NCBI GenBank assembly: GCA_052038315.1
Contig: JBQGCF010000115.1
Location: 1-11,545 of the forward strand
Reading direction: 5' to 3'
Length of the DNA stretch: 11,545 bases
Source: Iamia sp052038315
Lineage (GTDB): Bacteria > Actinomycetota > Acidimicrobiia > Acidimicrobiales > Iamiaceae
Below the pieces are notes generated by a model that was not told where the DNA came from, ran no database searches, and worked only from the letters and a program-made list of their open reading frames with translations. Below are positions 1-6,092 of this stretch, in pieces. Within the stretch, counting starts at the first letter, position 1. Each line of letters starts with the position of its first letter. The position numbers and the translations under genes are program-made.

Positions 1-879
1 GTACTCGGTGGCCGAGCGGGGCAGGACGTGCTCGGCGCCGTAGCGGATCTCGCCGGTGGCGCCGGTGTCCCGGATCGAGGCGAGGGTGGCGTCGAGCCGC
101 TCCAGCAGGGGCGGCAGCCACGAGGCGCCGGTCTCGGTGAAGACCAGCTTGAAGCGGGGGTGGCGCTCGAACACCCCGCTCAGCAGCAGCTGGACGAGGG
201 GCCGCTGCGAGTAGAAGGGCACCTCGGTGATGTACATGAGCATCGACACCGGGTGGGGCCCGTAGTCGGGGGCGCCGGTGCCGCCGTGGACGTTGACCGG
301 CAGCTCCAGCTCCTCCAGCTCGGCCCACAGCGGCTCGTAGGCCGGGTCGTGGAGCGGGCGGACCCACGTGCAGTCGGGCGGGACGTTGGGCAGCAGCACC
401 CCGCCCCGGAGCCCGTGCTCCTTGATCCAGCGGGCGTCGGAGATGGCGTGGTCGATGTCGTTGAGGAAGATCTGGCCGATGCCGGCGCGGCCCTCCGGGA
501 ACCGCCCGCACCAGTCGACCAGCCAGCGGTTGTGGGCCTGGATGCCGGCCCGCCGGTGCTCGTAGTCCTCGGGCTTCGGGGGCGCCGCGAACAGCACGAA
601 GCTCGGGAAGAACGGCGGCACCGTGTTGGGGAAGACGACCTCGGCCACCACGCCGTCGTCCTCCTGCTGGCCGTTGCGCATCTCGTCGTCCCAGTTGCGC
701 AGCTTGCGGGTGTCGCCCAGGTCCCGGAACGGGTTGCGGTACTCGCCCCGCCAGGCGTCGAAGTCGTCCCGGAACGCCGGGTCGAGGTACTCCCGGTACT
801 GGGAGTGGCTGCCGCCGGCGTGGCAGTCGGCCGAGATGATCGTGTAGCGGTCGTCGGGCGCGCTGGGGGTGGGGGCCAT
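1..879 (-). CDS. Amidohydrolase-2 family metal-dependent hydrolase/decarboxylase (3' end cut by window edge)
   Basis: This is an open frame of 293 codons from ATG at 879 to the window edge with no stop, so the C-terminus is missing. The start has a strong ribosome binding site (AGGAGGAGG, about 5 nt upstream). The protein reads as the TIM-barrel amidohydrolase-2 family, related to ACMSD-type decarboxylases: an N-terminal IISADCH strand (D18, H20 in place of the usual HxH or DxH), a GGVLLPN strand near 159-165, VNVHGG with probable metal ligand H198, and the conserved LVFTETGASWLPPLLERLD block at 245-263. Such enzymes hydrolyse or decarboxylate ring-cleavage and similar carboxylic substrates in the cytoplasm; the substrate here cannot be told. 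It lies 36 nt downstream of the acyl-CoA synthetase gene on the same strand, and a palindromic operator-like site fills that gap. The family call is firm; the reaction is not known. Confidence 0.87.
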   Translation of the reverse strand, partial: MAPTPSAPDDRYTIISADCHAGGSHSQYREYLDPAFRDDFDAWRGEYRNPFRDLGDTRKLRNWDDEMRNGQQEDDGVVAEVVFPNTVPPFFPSFVLFAAPPKPEDYEHRRAGIQAHNRWLVDWCGRFPEGRAGIGQIFLNDIDHAISDARWIKEHGLRGGVLLPNVPPDCTWVRPLHDPAYEPLWAELEELELPVNVHGGTGAPDYGPHPVSMLMYITEVPFYSQRPLVQLLLSGVFERHPRFKLVFTETGASWLPPLLERLDATLASIRDTGATGEIRYGAEHVLPRSATEY

Positions 880-893
880 GCCGCCTCCTCCTG

Positions 894-917
894 AGTAGAA
901 CGTGTTCTCGTTCTACT
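894..917. promoter_or_regulatory. Composite palindromic operator-like site before the amidohydrolase gene
   Basis: A perfect 9-bp inverted repeat (AGTAGAACG at 894-902, CGTTCTACT at 909-917, 6-nt spacer) overlaps a second dyad, AGAAC-GT-GTTCT at 897-908. There are thus three half-sites in 24 bp. The second dyad fits the consensus TnnAACnnGTTnnA of the TetR-family repressor KstR as I recall it, except for the last base. The site fills the 36-nt gap between the synthetase stop codon and the amidohydrolase start, so it could give the amidohydrolase its own regulated promoter. An alternative is a small transcription-terminating hairpin, but no T-run follows on either strand. Confidence 0.55.
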
Positions 918-2637
918 ACCCCGCCGCGGCCTCCGACGCCGCCACCTCGTCACGGAGCTGGCGCTTGAGGATCTTGCCGGCGGCGTTGCGGGGCAGCTGC
1001 TCGTCGACCACCACGACGCGGGACGGCACCTTGAACGCCGCGATCCGCTCGCCCACGAAGGCCTGCAGCTCGGCCGGGTCGACCGACAGGCCCGGCTTGG
1101 GCAGCACGGCCACCGCCACCTCCTCGCCGAGCCGCTCGTGGGGCACCCCGAACACGGCCGCCTCGTACACCGCCGGGTGCTCGTAGACCGCCGCCTCGAC
1201 CTCGGCGCAGGAGACGTTCTCGCCGGCCCGCAGGACGAGGTCCTTGGCCCGGTCCTCGACGTAGACGAAGCCGTCGGCGTCGATCCGGCCCACGTCGCCG
1301 GTGCGCAGCCAGCCGTCGACGATCGCCTCGGCGGTGGCGTCGGGCCGGTTCCAGTAGCCCCGGATGACCATCGGCCCCTTGAACCAGATCTCGCCCTGCT
1401 CGCCGACCGGCAGCGGGTTCCCGTCGGGGTCGCGCACCTCGACCAGCAGGGTGGGCAGCGAGCGCCCGGTGCTGGTGGGATGGGTGACGTAGTCGTCGCC
1501 CGAGTTCTGCGGGCCGAAGGCGTTGGTCTCGGTCATGCCGTAGCCGATCGACGGCCGCCCCCGCCGGAACCCGGCGTCGACCCGCTTCACCAGGGCGGGC
1601 GGGGCCGGGGCACCACCACCCCCGACGCTGACCAGGCTGGAGGTGTCGAACTCGGCGAACCGCGGGCACTCCATCAGGTCCCACGACTGGGTGGGCACGC
1701 CGACGAAGTTGGTGACCCTCTCCCGCTCGATCAGCTCCAGGGCCCGCTCCGGGTCCCACTTGTACATGATCACCAGCGGGATCCCGGCCAGGGCGCACGA
1801 CAGCATCACGGCCACGCCGCCGGTGACGTGGAACAGGGGCACGACGAGGATGAAGACCGGCGGGGTCTCGGCCGCCGCCTTCGCCTCCTCGGGCCGGCGC
1901 AGCCGCTGGACCTGCGAGCGGCAGGCGAACGACATCAGCGACTGGAGGACGTTGCGGTGCGTCGACACCGCCCCCTTGGGCCGCCCGGTCGTGCCCGAGG
2001 TGTAGAGGATCGTGGCGTCGTCGGCCGGGTCGAGGTCCACGGCGGGCAGCTCGGCGCCGACCACGACGACGTCCTCCCACCGATCGACGCCCTCCGGCAC
2101 CGCGGCGTCGGCCGGCAGGCGCACGCCGACGGTGGCGATGCCGAGGCGGGCGCAGGCGGCCCGGGTCCGCTCGATCCGCTCCCGGTCGGCGAGCAGCACC
2201 GACGTGCCCGAGTCGTCGAGCCCGAAGTCGAGCTCGTCCTCGGTCCACCAGCCGTTGAGCGAGACGCTGACGGCGCCGATCGACGTGATGGCGGCGAAGG
2301 CGATGATCCACTCGGGGAGGTTGCGCATGGCGATGGCGACCCGGTCGCCCTTCTGCACGCCGTACCGCCCCACCAGGGCGGCGCCGAGAGCGGCGACCTC
2401 GTCGGCCACCTCGGCGAAGGTGCGGCGCTCGTCCTCGTAGACGAGGAACAGGGAGTCGCCCCGGGCCGGCCAGAGGCCGAAGAGGTCCCGGAGCGTCGGC
2501 GGGGCGCCGGTGAAGACGGTCTGCGCCACCCCGTCGACCTCGATCTCGCCCAGGGCGAAGCGGGGGTCGGAGGTGACCGCGGCGACGGCCTCGTCCCAGG
2601 TCATGGCGGGGGCAGCAGCATGCTCGTCGGTGGGCAC
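916..2637 (-). CDS. Class I acyl-CoA synthetase (AMP-forming, ANL superfamily)
   Basis: This is a 573-residue ATP-dependent acid:CoA ligase. It adenylates a carboxylic acid and transfers it to CoA, feeding beta-oxidation-like pathways. The signature blocks are intact: P-loop YTSGTTGRPKG at 212-222, GYGMTE at 365-370, GEIWFKGPMVIRGYWNRP near 415-432, the TGD hinge region at 446-448 with DRAKDLVLRAGENV after it, and PRNAAGKILKR with catalytic K555. Length is normal for medium/long-chain or steroid-side-chain ligases. I chose GTG at 2637 because AGGGTGG lies about 5 nt upstream. ATG at 2604 (562 residues) has no ribosome binding site but cannot be excluded. The gene is divergent from the diguanylate cyclase across 139 bp and probably co-transcribed with the amidohydrolase. 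The chain length of the substrate cannot be read from the sequence. Confidence 0.93.
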   Translation of the reverse strand: MPTDEHAAAPAMTWDEAVAAVTSDPRFALGEIEVDGVAQTVFTGAPPTLRDLFGLWPARGDSLFLVYEDERRTFAEVADEVAALGAALVGRYGVQKGDRVAIAMRNLPEWIIAFAAITSIGAVSVSLNGWWTEDELDFGLDDSGTSVLLADRERIERTRAACARLGIATVGVRLPADAAVPEGVDRWEDVVVVGAELPAVDLDPADDATILYTSGTTGRPKGAVSTHRNVLQSLMSFACRSQVQRLRRPEEAKAAAETPPVFILVVPLFHVTGGVAVMLSCALAGIPLVIMYKWDPERALELIERERVTNFVGVPTQSWDLMECPRFAEFDTSSLVSVGGGGAPAPPALVKRVDAGFRRGRPSIGYGMTETNAFGPQNSGDDYVTHPTSTGRSLPTLLVEVRDPDGNPLPVGEQGEIWFKGPMVIRGYWNRPDATAEAIVDGWLRTGDVGRIDADGFVYVEDRAKDLVLRAGENVSCAEVEAAVYEHPAVYEAAVFGVPHERLGEEVAVAVLPKPGLSVDPAELQAFVGERIAAFKVPSRVVVVDEQLPRNAAGKILKRQLRDEVAASEAAAG

Positions 2638-2725
2638 GGCGCCACCCTGCCACGTGCCACCGGGTCGAGTGGCGGACGGCACGTCGGCTCCGCCGGGAGC
2701 GGCCGGCCGACCCCTCTCGGCGCAG

Positions 2726-2731
2726 TACGGT
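2726..2731 (+). promoter_or_regulatory. Candidate -10 element (TACGGT) for the diguanylate cyclase gene
   Basis: TACGGT fits the actinobacterial -10 pattern TAnnnT. Transcription about 7 nt further on would begin at GTG 2738, which is in frame with the cyclase, so the mRNA could be leaderless. The same nonamer, TACGGTCCC, stands at the right distance before the tRNA gene (9323-9331). No convincing -35 hexamer is visible. Confidence 0.4.
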
Positions 2732-2776
2732 CCCGTGGTGGCGCCGTCACCCTTCGGGCAAGGGGCCGATCGACCC

Positions 2777-4087
2777 ATGGACCAGCACACCCCGCCTGCC
2801 GATGACCCCGAGGTGAGGCCTCTGTCGTCGTACGCCACCCCCGGCACCCCCGTCGACGACTGGGGCTCCCCCGACCCGCTGGCGGTGCTGGAGTCGCTGC
2901 CCGACCCGGTCATCGTCGTCGACCCCGAGCTGCGGCTGACCTTCGGCAACCACCGGGCCGTCGCCACCTTCGGCATCTCGGTCGAGGAGGGCCGGGGCCG
3001 GTCGGTCGTCGACCTGATCCACCCCGACGACCTGGTCACCGCGGCCGCCTCGCTCGAGTCGGTCCAGGAGAAGGACCTCGGCTCCAGCGTCGAGATCCGG
3101 GTCCGCCACGCCGACGGGCACTGGATCCCGGTCGAGGCCCGGGGCTGGTCCGGCGTCCACGACCACCGGGTCCGGGGCGTCGTCGTCGTCCTCCGGCTGA
3201 TCCACGACCGGGGCGCCTGGCGGGTCACCGCCGGCGACCCCCGCCGCCAGGCGGCCGTGCTCGACCACTCCCCCAGCATGACCCTGCTGCTCGACAGCCA
3301 CGGCCGGCTGCAGGGTGCCAGCCGGGTCTTCACCGCCACCCTCGGCCTCGACCTGGAGTCGTCGCTCGGCCGGCACCTCACCGACCTGGTCGTCGACCGC
3401 GACTCCCGCCCCGTGCGCCGCTCGTTCGAGACCGTGCTGCTCGAGGGCGGCACCCACTCCTTCGAGGCGACCTTCCGGACCGCCCCCGACCGGGCGCCGG
3501 TGCCGTTCTGGCTCACCGCCGTCAACCTCCTCGACGACGTCGACGTGCAGGCCGTCGTCATCAGCGGGGTCGAGATCGCCGGGCTGGTCGAGGCCCGCGA
3601 GCGGCTCGCCCACCAGGCCACCCACGACGCCCTGACCGGCCTGGCCAACCGGCTGCTCCTGCTGGAGCGGCTCGACCTGGCGCTGCGGGCGTCGGTCGGC
3701 ACCACGGCCTGCGTCGGCCTGGTGTTCTGCGACATCGACGACTTCAAGCAGGTCAACGACCAGCACGGCCACCACGTCGGCGACGAGGTGCTGGTCGAGA
3801 TCGCCCGCCGCATCGGCAGCGTCCTCCGCCCCGACGACACCGCCGGGCGCCTCGGCGGCGACGAGCTCGTGGTGGTCGCCATCCGCGACTCGGTGGCCGA
3901 CGTCGAGGCCACCATGGCCGCCATCGTCGAGGCCGTCGAGCACCCCTTCGCCACCGGCGACGGCGCCGTCGAGATCCGCATGAGCGCCGGATGCGCCGTC
4001 GCCCGCCAGGGCGCCCGCTCCGAGGACCTCCTCCGCCGGGCCGACCAGGCCATGTACCCCGCCAAGGCCGCCCGCCGCACCGACTGA
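2777..4087 (+). CDS. PAS-PAS-GGDEF diguanylate cyclase
   Basis: This is a 436-residue cytosolic sensor enzyme that should make cyclic di-GMP from two GTP. Two PAS-like domains (about 33-150 and 155-270; the first has the DPVIVVDPELRLTFGN and HPDD patterns) precede a GGDEF domain at about 275-430, which begins with DALTGL at 284-289. The metal and substrate residues FCDIDDFKQVND (317-328) are present. The signature is GGDEL (360-364) instead of GGDEF. An RxxD allosteric inhibitory site (R351-D354) sits exactly five residues before it, as in PleD. There is no EAL domain and no membrane segment. ATG 2777 has AAGGGG rather far upstream (11 nt). GTG 2738, in frame and 7 nt after a TACGGT box, would add 13 residues and is a real alternative. 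The signal sensed by the PAS domains is unknown. Confidence 0.93.
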   Translation: MDQHTPPADDPEVRPLSSYATPGTPVDDWGSPDPLAVLESLPDPVIVVDPELRLTFGNHRAVATFGISVEEGRGRSVVDLIHPDDLVTAAASLESVQEKDLGSSVEIRVRHADGHWIPVEARGWSGVHDHRVRGVVVVLRLIHDRGAWRVTAGDPRRQAAVLDHSPSMTLLLDSHGRLQGASRVFTATLGLDLESSLGRHLTDLVVDRDSRPVRRSFETVLLEGGTHSFEATFRTAPDRAPVPFWLTAVNLLDDVDVQAVVISGVEIAGLVEARERLAHQATHDALTGLANRLLLLERLDLALRASVGTTACVGLVFCDIDDFKQVNDQHGHHVGDEVLVEIARRIGSVLRPDDTAGRLGGDELVVVAIRDSVADVEATMAAIVEAVEHPFATGDGAVEIRMSAGCAVARQGARSEDLLRRADQAMYPAKAARRTD

Positions 4088-4091
4088 CCCC

Positions 4092-4144
4092 CCGAAACTG
4101 CGACCCTCAGCGGGCGCTGCGCCCGCTCAGGGTCGCAGTTTCGG
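4092..4144. repeat. Long near-perfect inverted repeat (25-bp arms, 3-nt loop)
   Basis: The left arm (4092-4116) begins CCGAAACTGCGACCCT; the right arm (4120-4144) ends AGGGTCGCAGTTTCGG. The arms pair at 24 of 25 positions around the loop CTG (4117-4119). It starts 4 nt after the cyclase stop codon and ends 14 nt before the start of the next gene. It could act as an intrinsic terminator of the U-tract-free actinobacterial kind, or be a copy of a dispersed palindromic (REP-like) element. The arms are longer than a terminator needs. No second copy occurs in this window. Confidence 0.8.
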
Positions 4145-4158
4145 TCAGGATCGGTGGT

Positions 4159-5055
4159 GTGAAGATCCGGATCGGGGTCGGGCTCGGCACCCACACCCTC
4201 GCCAACACCCAGGAGACGTTCCTCCCCTACGTGCGGGACGTCGAGCGGCTGGGGTTCGACTCGCTGTGGCTGTCCGAGCGGCTGACGGGTGACGCCCCCG
4301 ACCCGCTGATCGCCCTGGCCGTCGCCGCCGGGGCCACGACGAGGCTCAAGCTGGGCACCGGCGTCCTCGTCCTCCCCGGACGCAACCCGGTGGTGCTGGC
4401 CAAGGAGATGGCGTCGCTCGACCGGCTGTCGGGCGGTCGCTTCCTCCCCGCCGTCGGGCTGGGCGCCCCGACACCGGTCGAGCACCGGGCCTTCGGCGTC
4501 GAGCGGAGGGACCGGGCGGCCTGGTTCGACGAGGCCCTGCCGCTGATCCGCCGGCTGTGGGCCGAGGACGACGTCCATCACGACGGCGACCGCTTCTCGG
4601 TGTCGGGCGTGACGCTCCGGCCCAAGCCGGTGCAGGACCCGATCGAGGTCTGGCTCGGCGGCCGGTCCCGCTCCGAGCTCAGGCGCTGTGGCCGGTTGGG
4701 CGACGGGTGGCTGCCGTCGTTCTGCACGGTCGAGGACGTGCGCGACGGCTGGTCCGTGGTGACCTCGTCGGCGGCCGAGCACGGGCGCTCGATCGACCCC
4801 GAGCACCTCGGCGCCCTGGTCGCCTACGCCCGGGGCCCGATCCCCGACCGGGTCGGCGCCCTGCTGGCCGCCCGCCGCCCGGATCTGGATCCGTCCGCCG
4901 TGATCCCCGTCGGCATGGACGCCCTCCGGGCCCGGCTGGAGGCCTTCACCGAGGTCGGTGCGTCCAAGTTCGTCGTCCTCCCCCTCGAGGAGCCCGCCGA
5001 CTGGACCGCCGAGCTGGAGGAGGTCGCCGCCACCGTCCTCCCCCTGGAGAACTAG
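4159..5055 (+). CDS. Luciferase-like monooxygenase family oxidoreductase (probably F420-dependent), first of a tandem pair
   Basis: This 298-residue protein has the bacterial luciferase-like TIM-barrel pattern: MKIRIGVGLG at the N-terminus, LGFDSLWLSERL at 31-42, LKLGTGVLVLPGRNPVVLAKE at 63-83, LDRLSGGRF at 87-95 and PIEVWLGG near 161-168. In actinobacteria this architecture generally uses coenzyme F420, though FMN-dependent members exist and the cofactor is inferred. The start is GTG 4159 with AGGA 8 nt upstream. It begins just past the long hairpin and its TAG stop codon forms the first three bases of the palindrome at 5053-5066. It precedes a second, distinct family member with a 22-nt gap. 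The substrate is unknown; the nearby acyl-CoA synthetase and amidohydrolase suggest catabolism of a lipid or cyclic compound. Confidence 0.9.
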   Translation: MKIRIGVGLGTHTLANTQETFLPYVRDVERLGFDSLWLSERLTGDAPDPLIALAVAAGATTRLKLGTGVLVLPGRNPVVLAKEMASLDRLSGGRFLPAVGLGAPTPVEHRAFGVERRDRAAWFDEALPLIRRLWAEDDVHHDGDRFSVSGVTLRPKPVQDPIEVWLGGRSRSELRRCGRLGDGWLPSFCTVEDVRDGWSVVTSSAAEHGRSIDPEHLGALVAYARGPIPDRVGALLAARRPDLDPSAVIPVGMDALRARLEAFTEVGASKFVVLPLEEPADWTAELEEVAATVLPLEN

Positions 5056-5066
5056 AACGCGTTCTA
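5053..5066. promoter_or_regulatory. Perfect 14-bp palindrome, KstR-like operator, before the second luciferase-like gene
   Basis: TAGAACGCGTTCTA is a perfect palindrome and fits TnnAACnnGTTnnA, the KstR consensus as I recall it, at every fixed base. It overlaps the stop codon of the upstream gene (5053-5055) and ends 11 nt before the next ATG, overlapping the first A of the AAGG ribosome binding site. Its half-sites match those at 894-917. The regulator is not encoded in this window, and another TetR-family protein could be the real ligand. Confidence 0.65.
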
Positions 5067-5077
5067 AGGTCCGGGCC

Positions 5078-6070
5078 ATGCCGATCCTCGTGATGCGGTT
5101 CGACCTGCGGAACCCCGCCTTCGCCGGGGTGAGCGCCACCGAGCGCTACGCCGCCGCCCTCGACATGGCGGCGTGGGGCGACGAGCACGGCGTGATGGCC
5201 ATCGTCCTGTCCGAGCACCACGGCAGCGACGACGGCTACCTCCCCAGCGCCCTGACGATGGCCGCCGCGGTGGCGGCTCGGACCGAGCGGGTCCAGATCT
5301 GGGCGTCGGCCATCGCCGCCCCGCTCCACGAGCCGCTCCACCTGGCCGAGCAGGCGACGGTGGTCGACCTGATCAGCGGCGGCCGCCTCACCGTCGTGCT
5401 GGCCAACGGCTACGTACCCGACGAGTTCGCCCTGTTCGACGTGCCCCTCGCCGAGCGGGCGGCCCGCACGACGGAGGCGGTCGAGGTCCTGCGAGCCAGC
5501 CGCACCGGCGAGCCCTTCACGCACCGGGGCCGGACGGTCCGGCTCACCCCCGCCCCCGAGGGCCCCGCCGGCCGGGCCGGGCCGACCGTGTGGCTGGGCG
5601 GGTCGAGCGCCCCCGCCGCCCGCCGGGCCGCCCGCATCGCCGACGGCTTCCAGCCCAGCAACCCCGAGGCCTGGGAGGTCTACCGGGCCGAGCGGTTGGC
5701 GCGGGGCAAGCGGGACCCCGGCGGCTACCTCGCCGCCCCCACCGGCTTCCTCCACGTAGCCCACGACCCCGACGCCGCCTGGGCGGCGATCCGGCCCCAC
5801 GCCCGCCACGAGGCCTCGTCGTACGGGCGGTGGGCGGCCGAGGCCGGGCTCGACGGCGCCACCGGCTACCGGGCGCCGACCGACGGCGACATCGATGGCT
5901 TGCGAGCGTCGGGGCAGTACCGGGTCGTCACGCCGGAGGCCCTCCGGGCCGAGCTGGTCGAGGCACCCCACCAGGTGCTCGTCCTCAACCCGATGATGGG
6001 CGGCATCCCGCCCGCCCTGGCGTGGGAGGGACTGCACCTCCTCGCCGCCGAGGTGCTGCCGGGGCTCTGA
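5078..6070 (+). CDS. Luciferase-like monooxygenase family oxidoreductase, second of the tandem pair
   Basis: This 330-residue protein belongs to a branch of the luciferase-like superfamily different from its neighbour. It carries LSEHHGSDDGYLPSAL (44-59), a version of the EHH-x-PS motif of flavin-dependent alkanal-monooxygenase-like enzymes. It also has IAAPLHEPLHLAEQ near 79-92, LISGGRLTVVLANGY at 98-112 and GPTVWLGGSS further on. The family oxidises or reduces small organic molecules with reduced flavin or F420. ATG 5078 has AAGG 8 nt upstream, immediately after the palindromic operator-like site, so this gene may be switched separately from the upstream gene. It ends 22 nt from the convergent DUF4012 gene. 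The cofactor and substrate are not determinable from the sequence. Confidence 0.9.
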   Translation: MPILVMRFDLRNPAFAGVSATERYAAALDMAAWGDEHGVMAIVLSEHHGSDDGYLPSALTMAAAVAARTERVQIWASAIAAPLHEPLHLAEQATVVDLISGGRLTVVLANGYVPDEFALFDVPLAERAARTTEAVEVLRASRTGEPFTHRGRTVRLTPAPEGPAGRAGPTVWLGGSSAPAARRAARIADGFQPSNPEAWEVYRAERLARGKRDPGGYLAAPTGFLHVAHDPDAAWAAIRPHARHEASSYGRWAAEAGLDGATGYRAPTDGDIDGLRASGQYRVVTPEALRAELVEAPHQVLVLNPMMGGIPPALAWEGLHLLAAEVLPGL

Positions 6071-6092
6071 CCCACGCTGGCGTTCGGGGGCT

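Noticed and set aside
28..894. A 288-codon plus-strand open frame at the window start
   Set aside because: It is antisense to the amidohydrolase, which has a strong ribosome binding site and conserved motifs. The plus-strand translation is compositionally biased and unlike any family.
4092..4144. The long palindrome as a CRISPR repeat or insertion-sequence end
   Set aside because: There is only one copy, with no spacer-repeat pattern, no target-site duplication and no transposase or cas gene nearby.
916..5139. A 1407-codon minus-strand open frame running through the synthetase, cyclase and first oxidoreductase
   Set aside because: Only its last 573 codons are the synthetase. The rest is antisense to two well-recognised plus-strand genes, is low-complexity Arg/Ser/Thr-rich, and results from GC-rich codon use.
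4946..6037. A 363-codon minus-strand open frame opposite the second oxidoreductase
   Set aside because: The plus-strand frame has the family motifs. The minus-strand product is Gly/Arg/Pro-rich shadow sequence.
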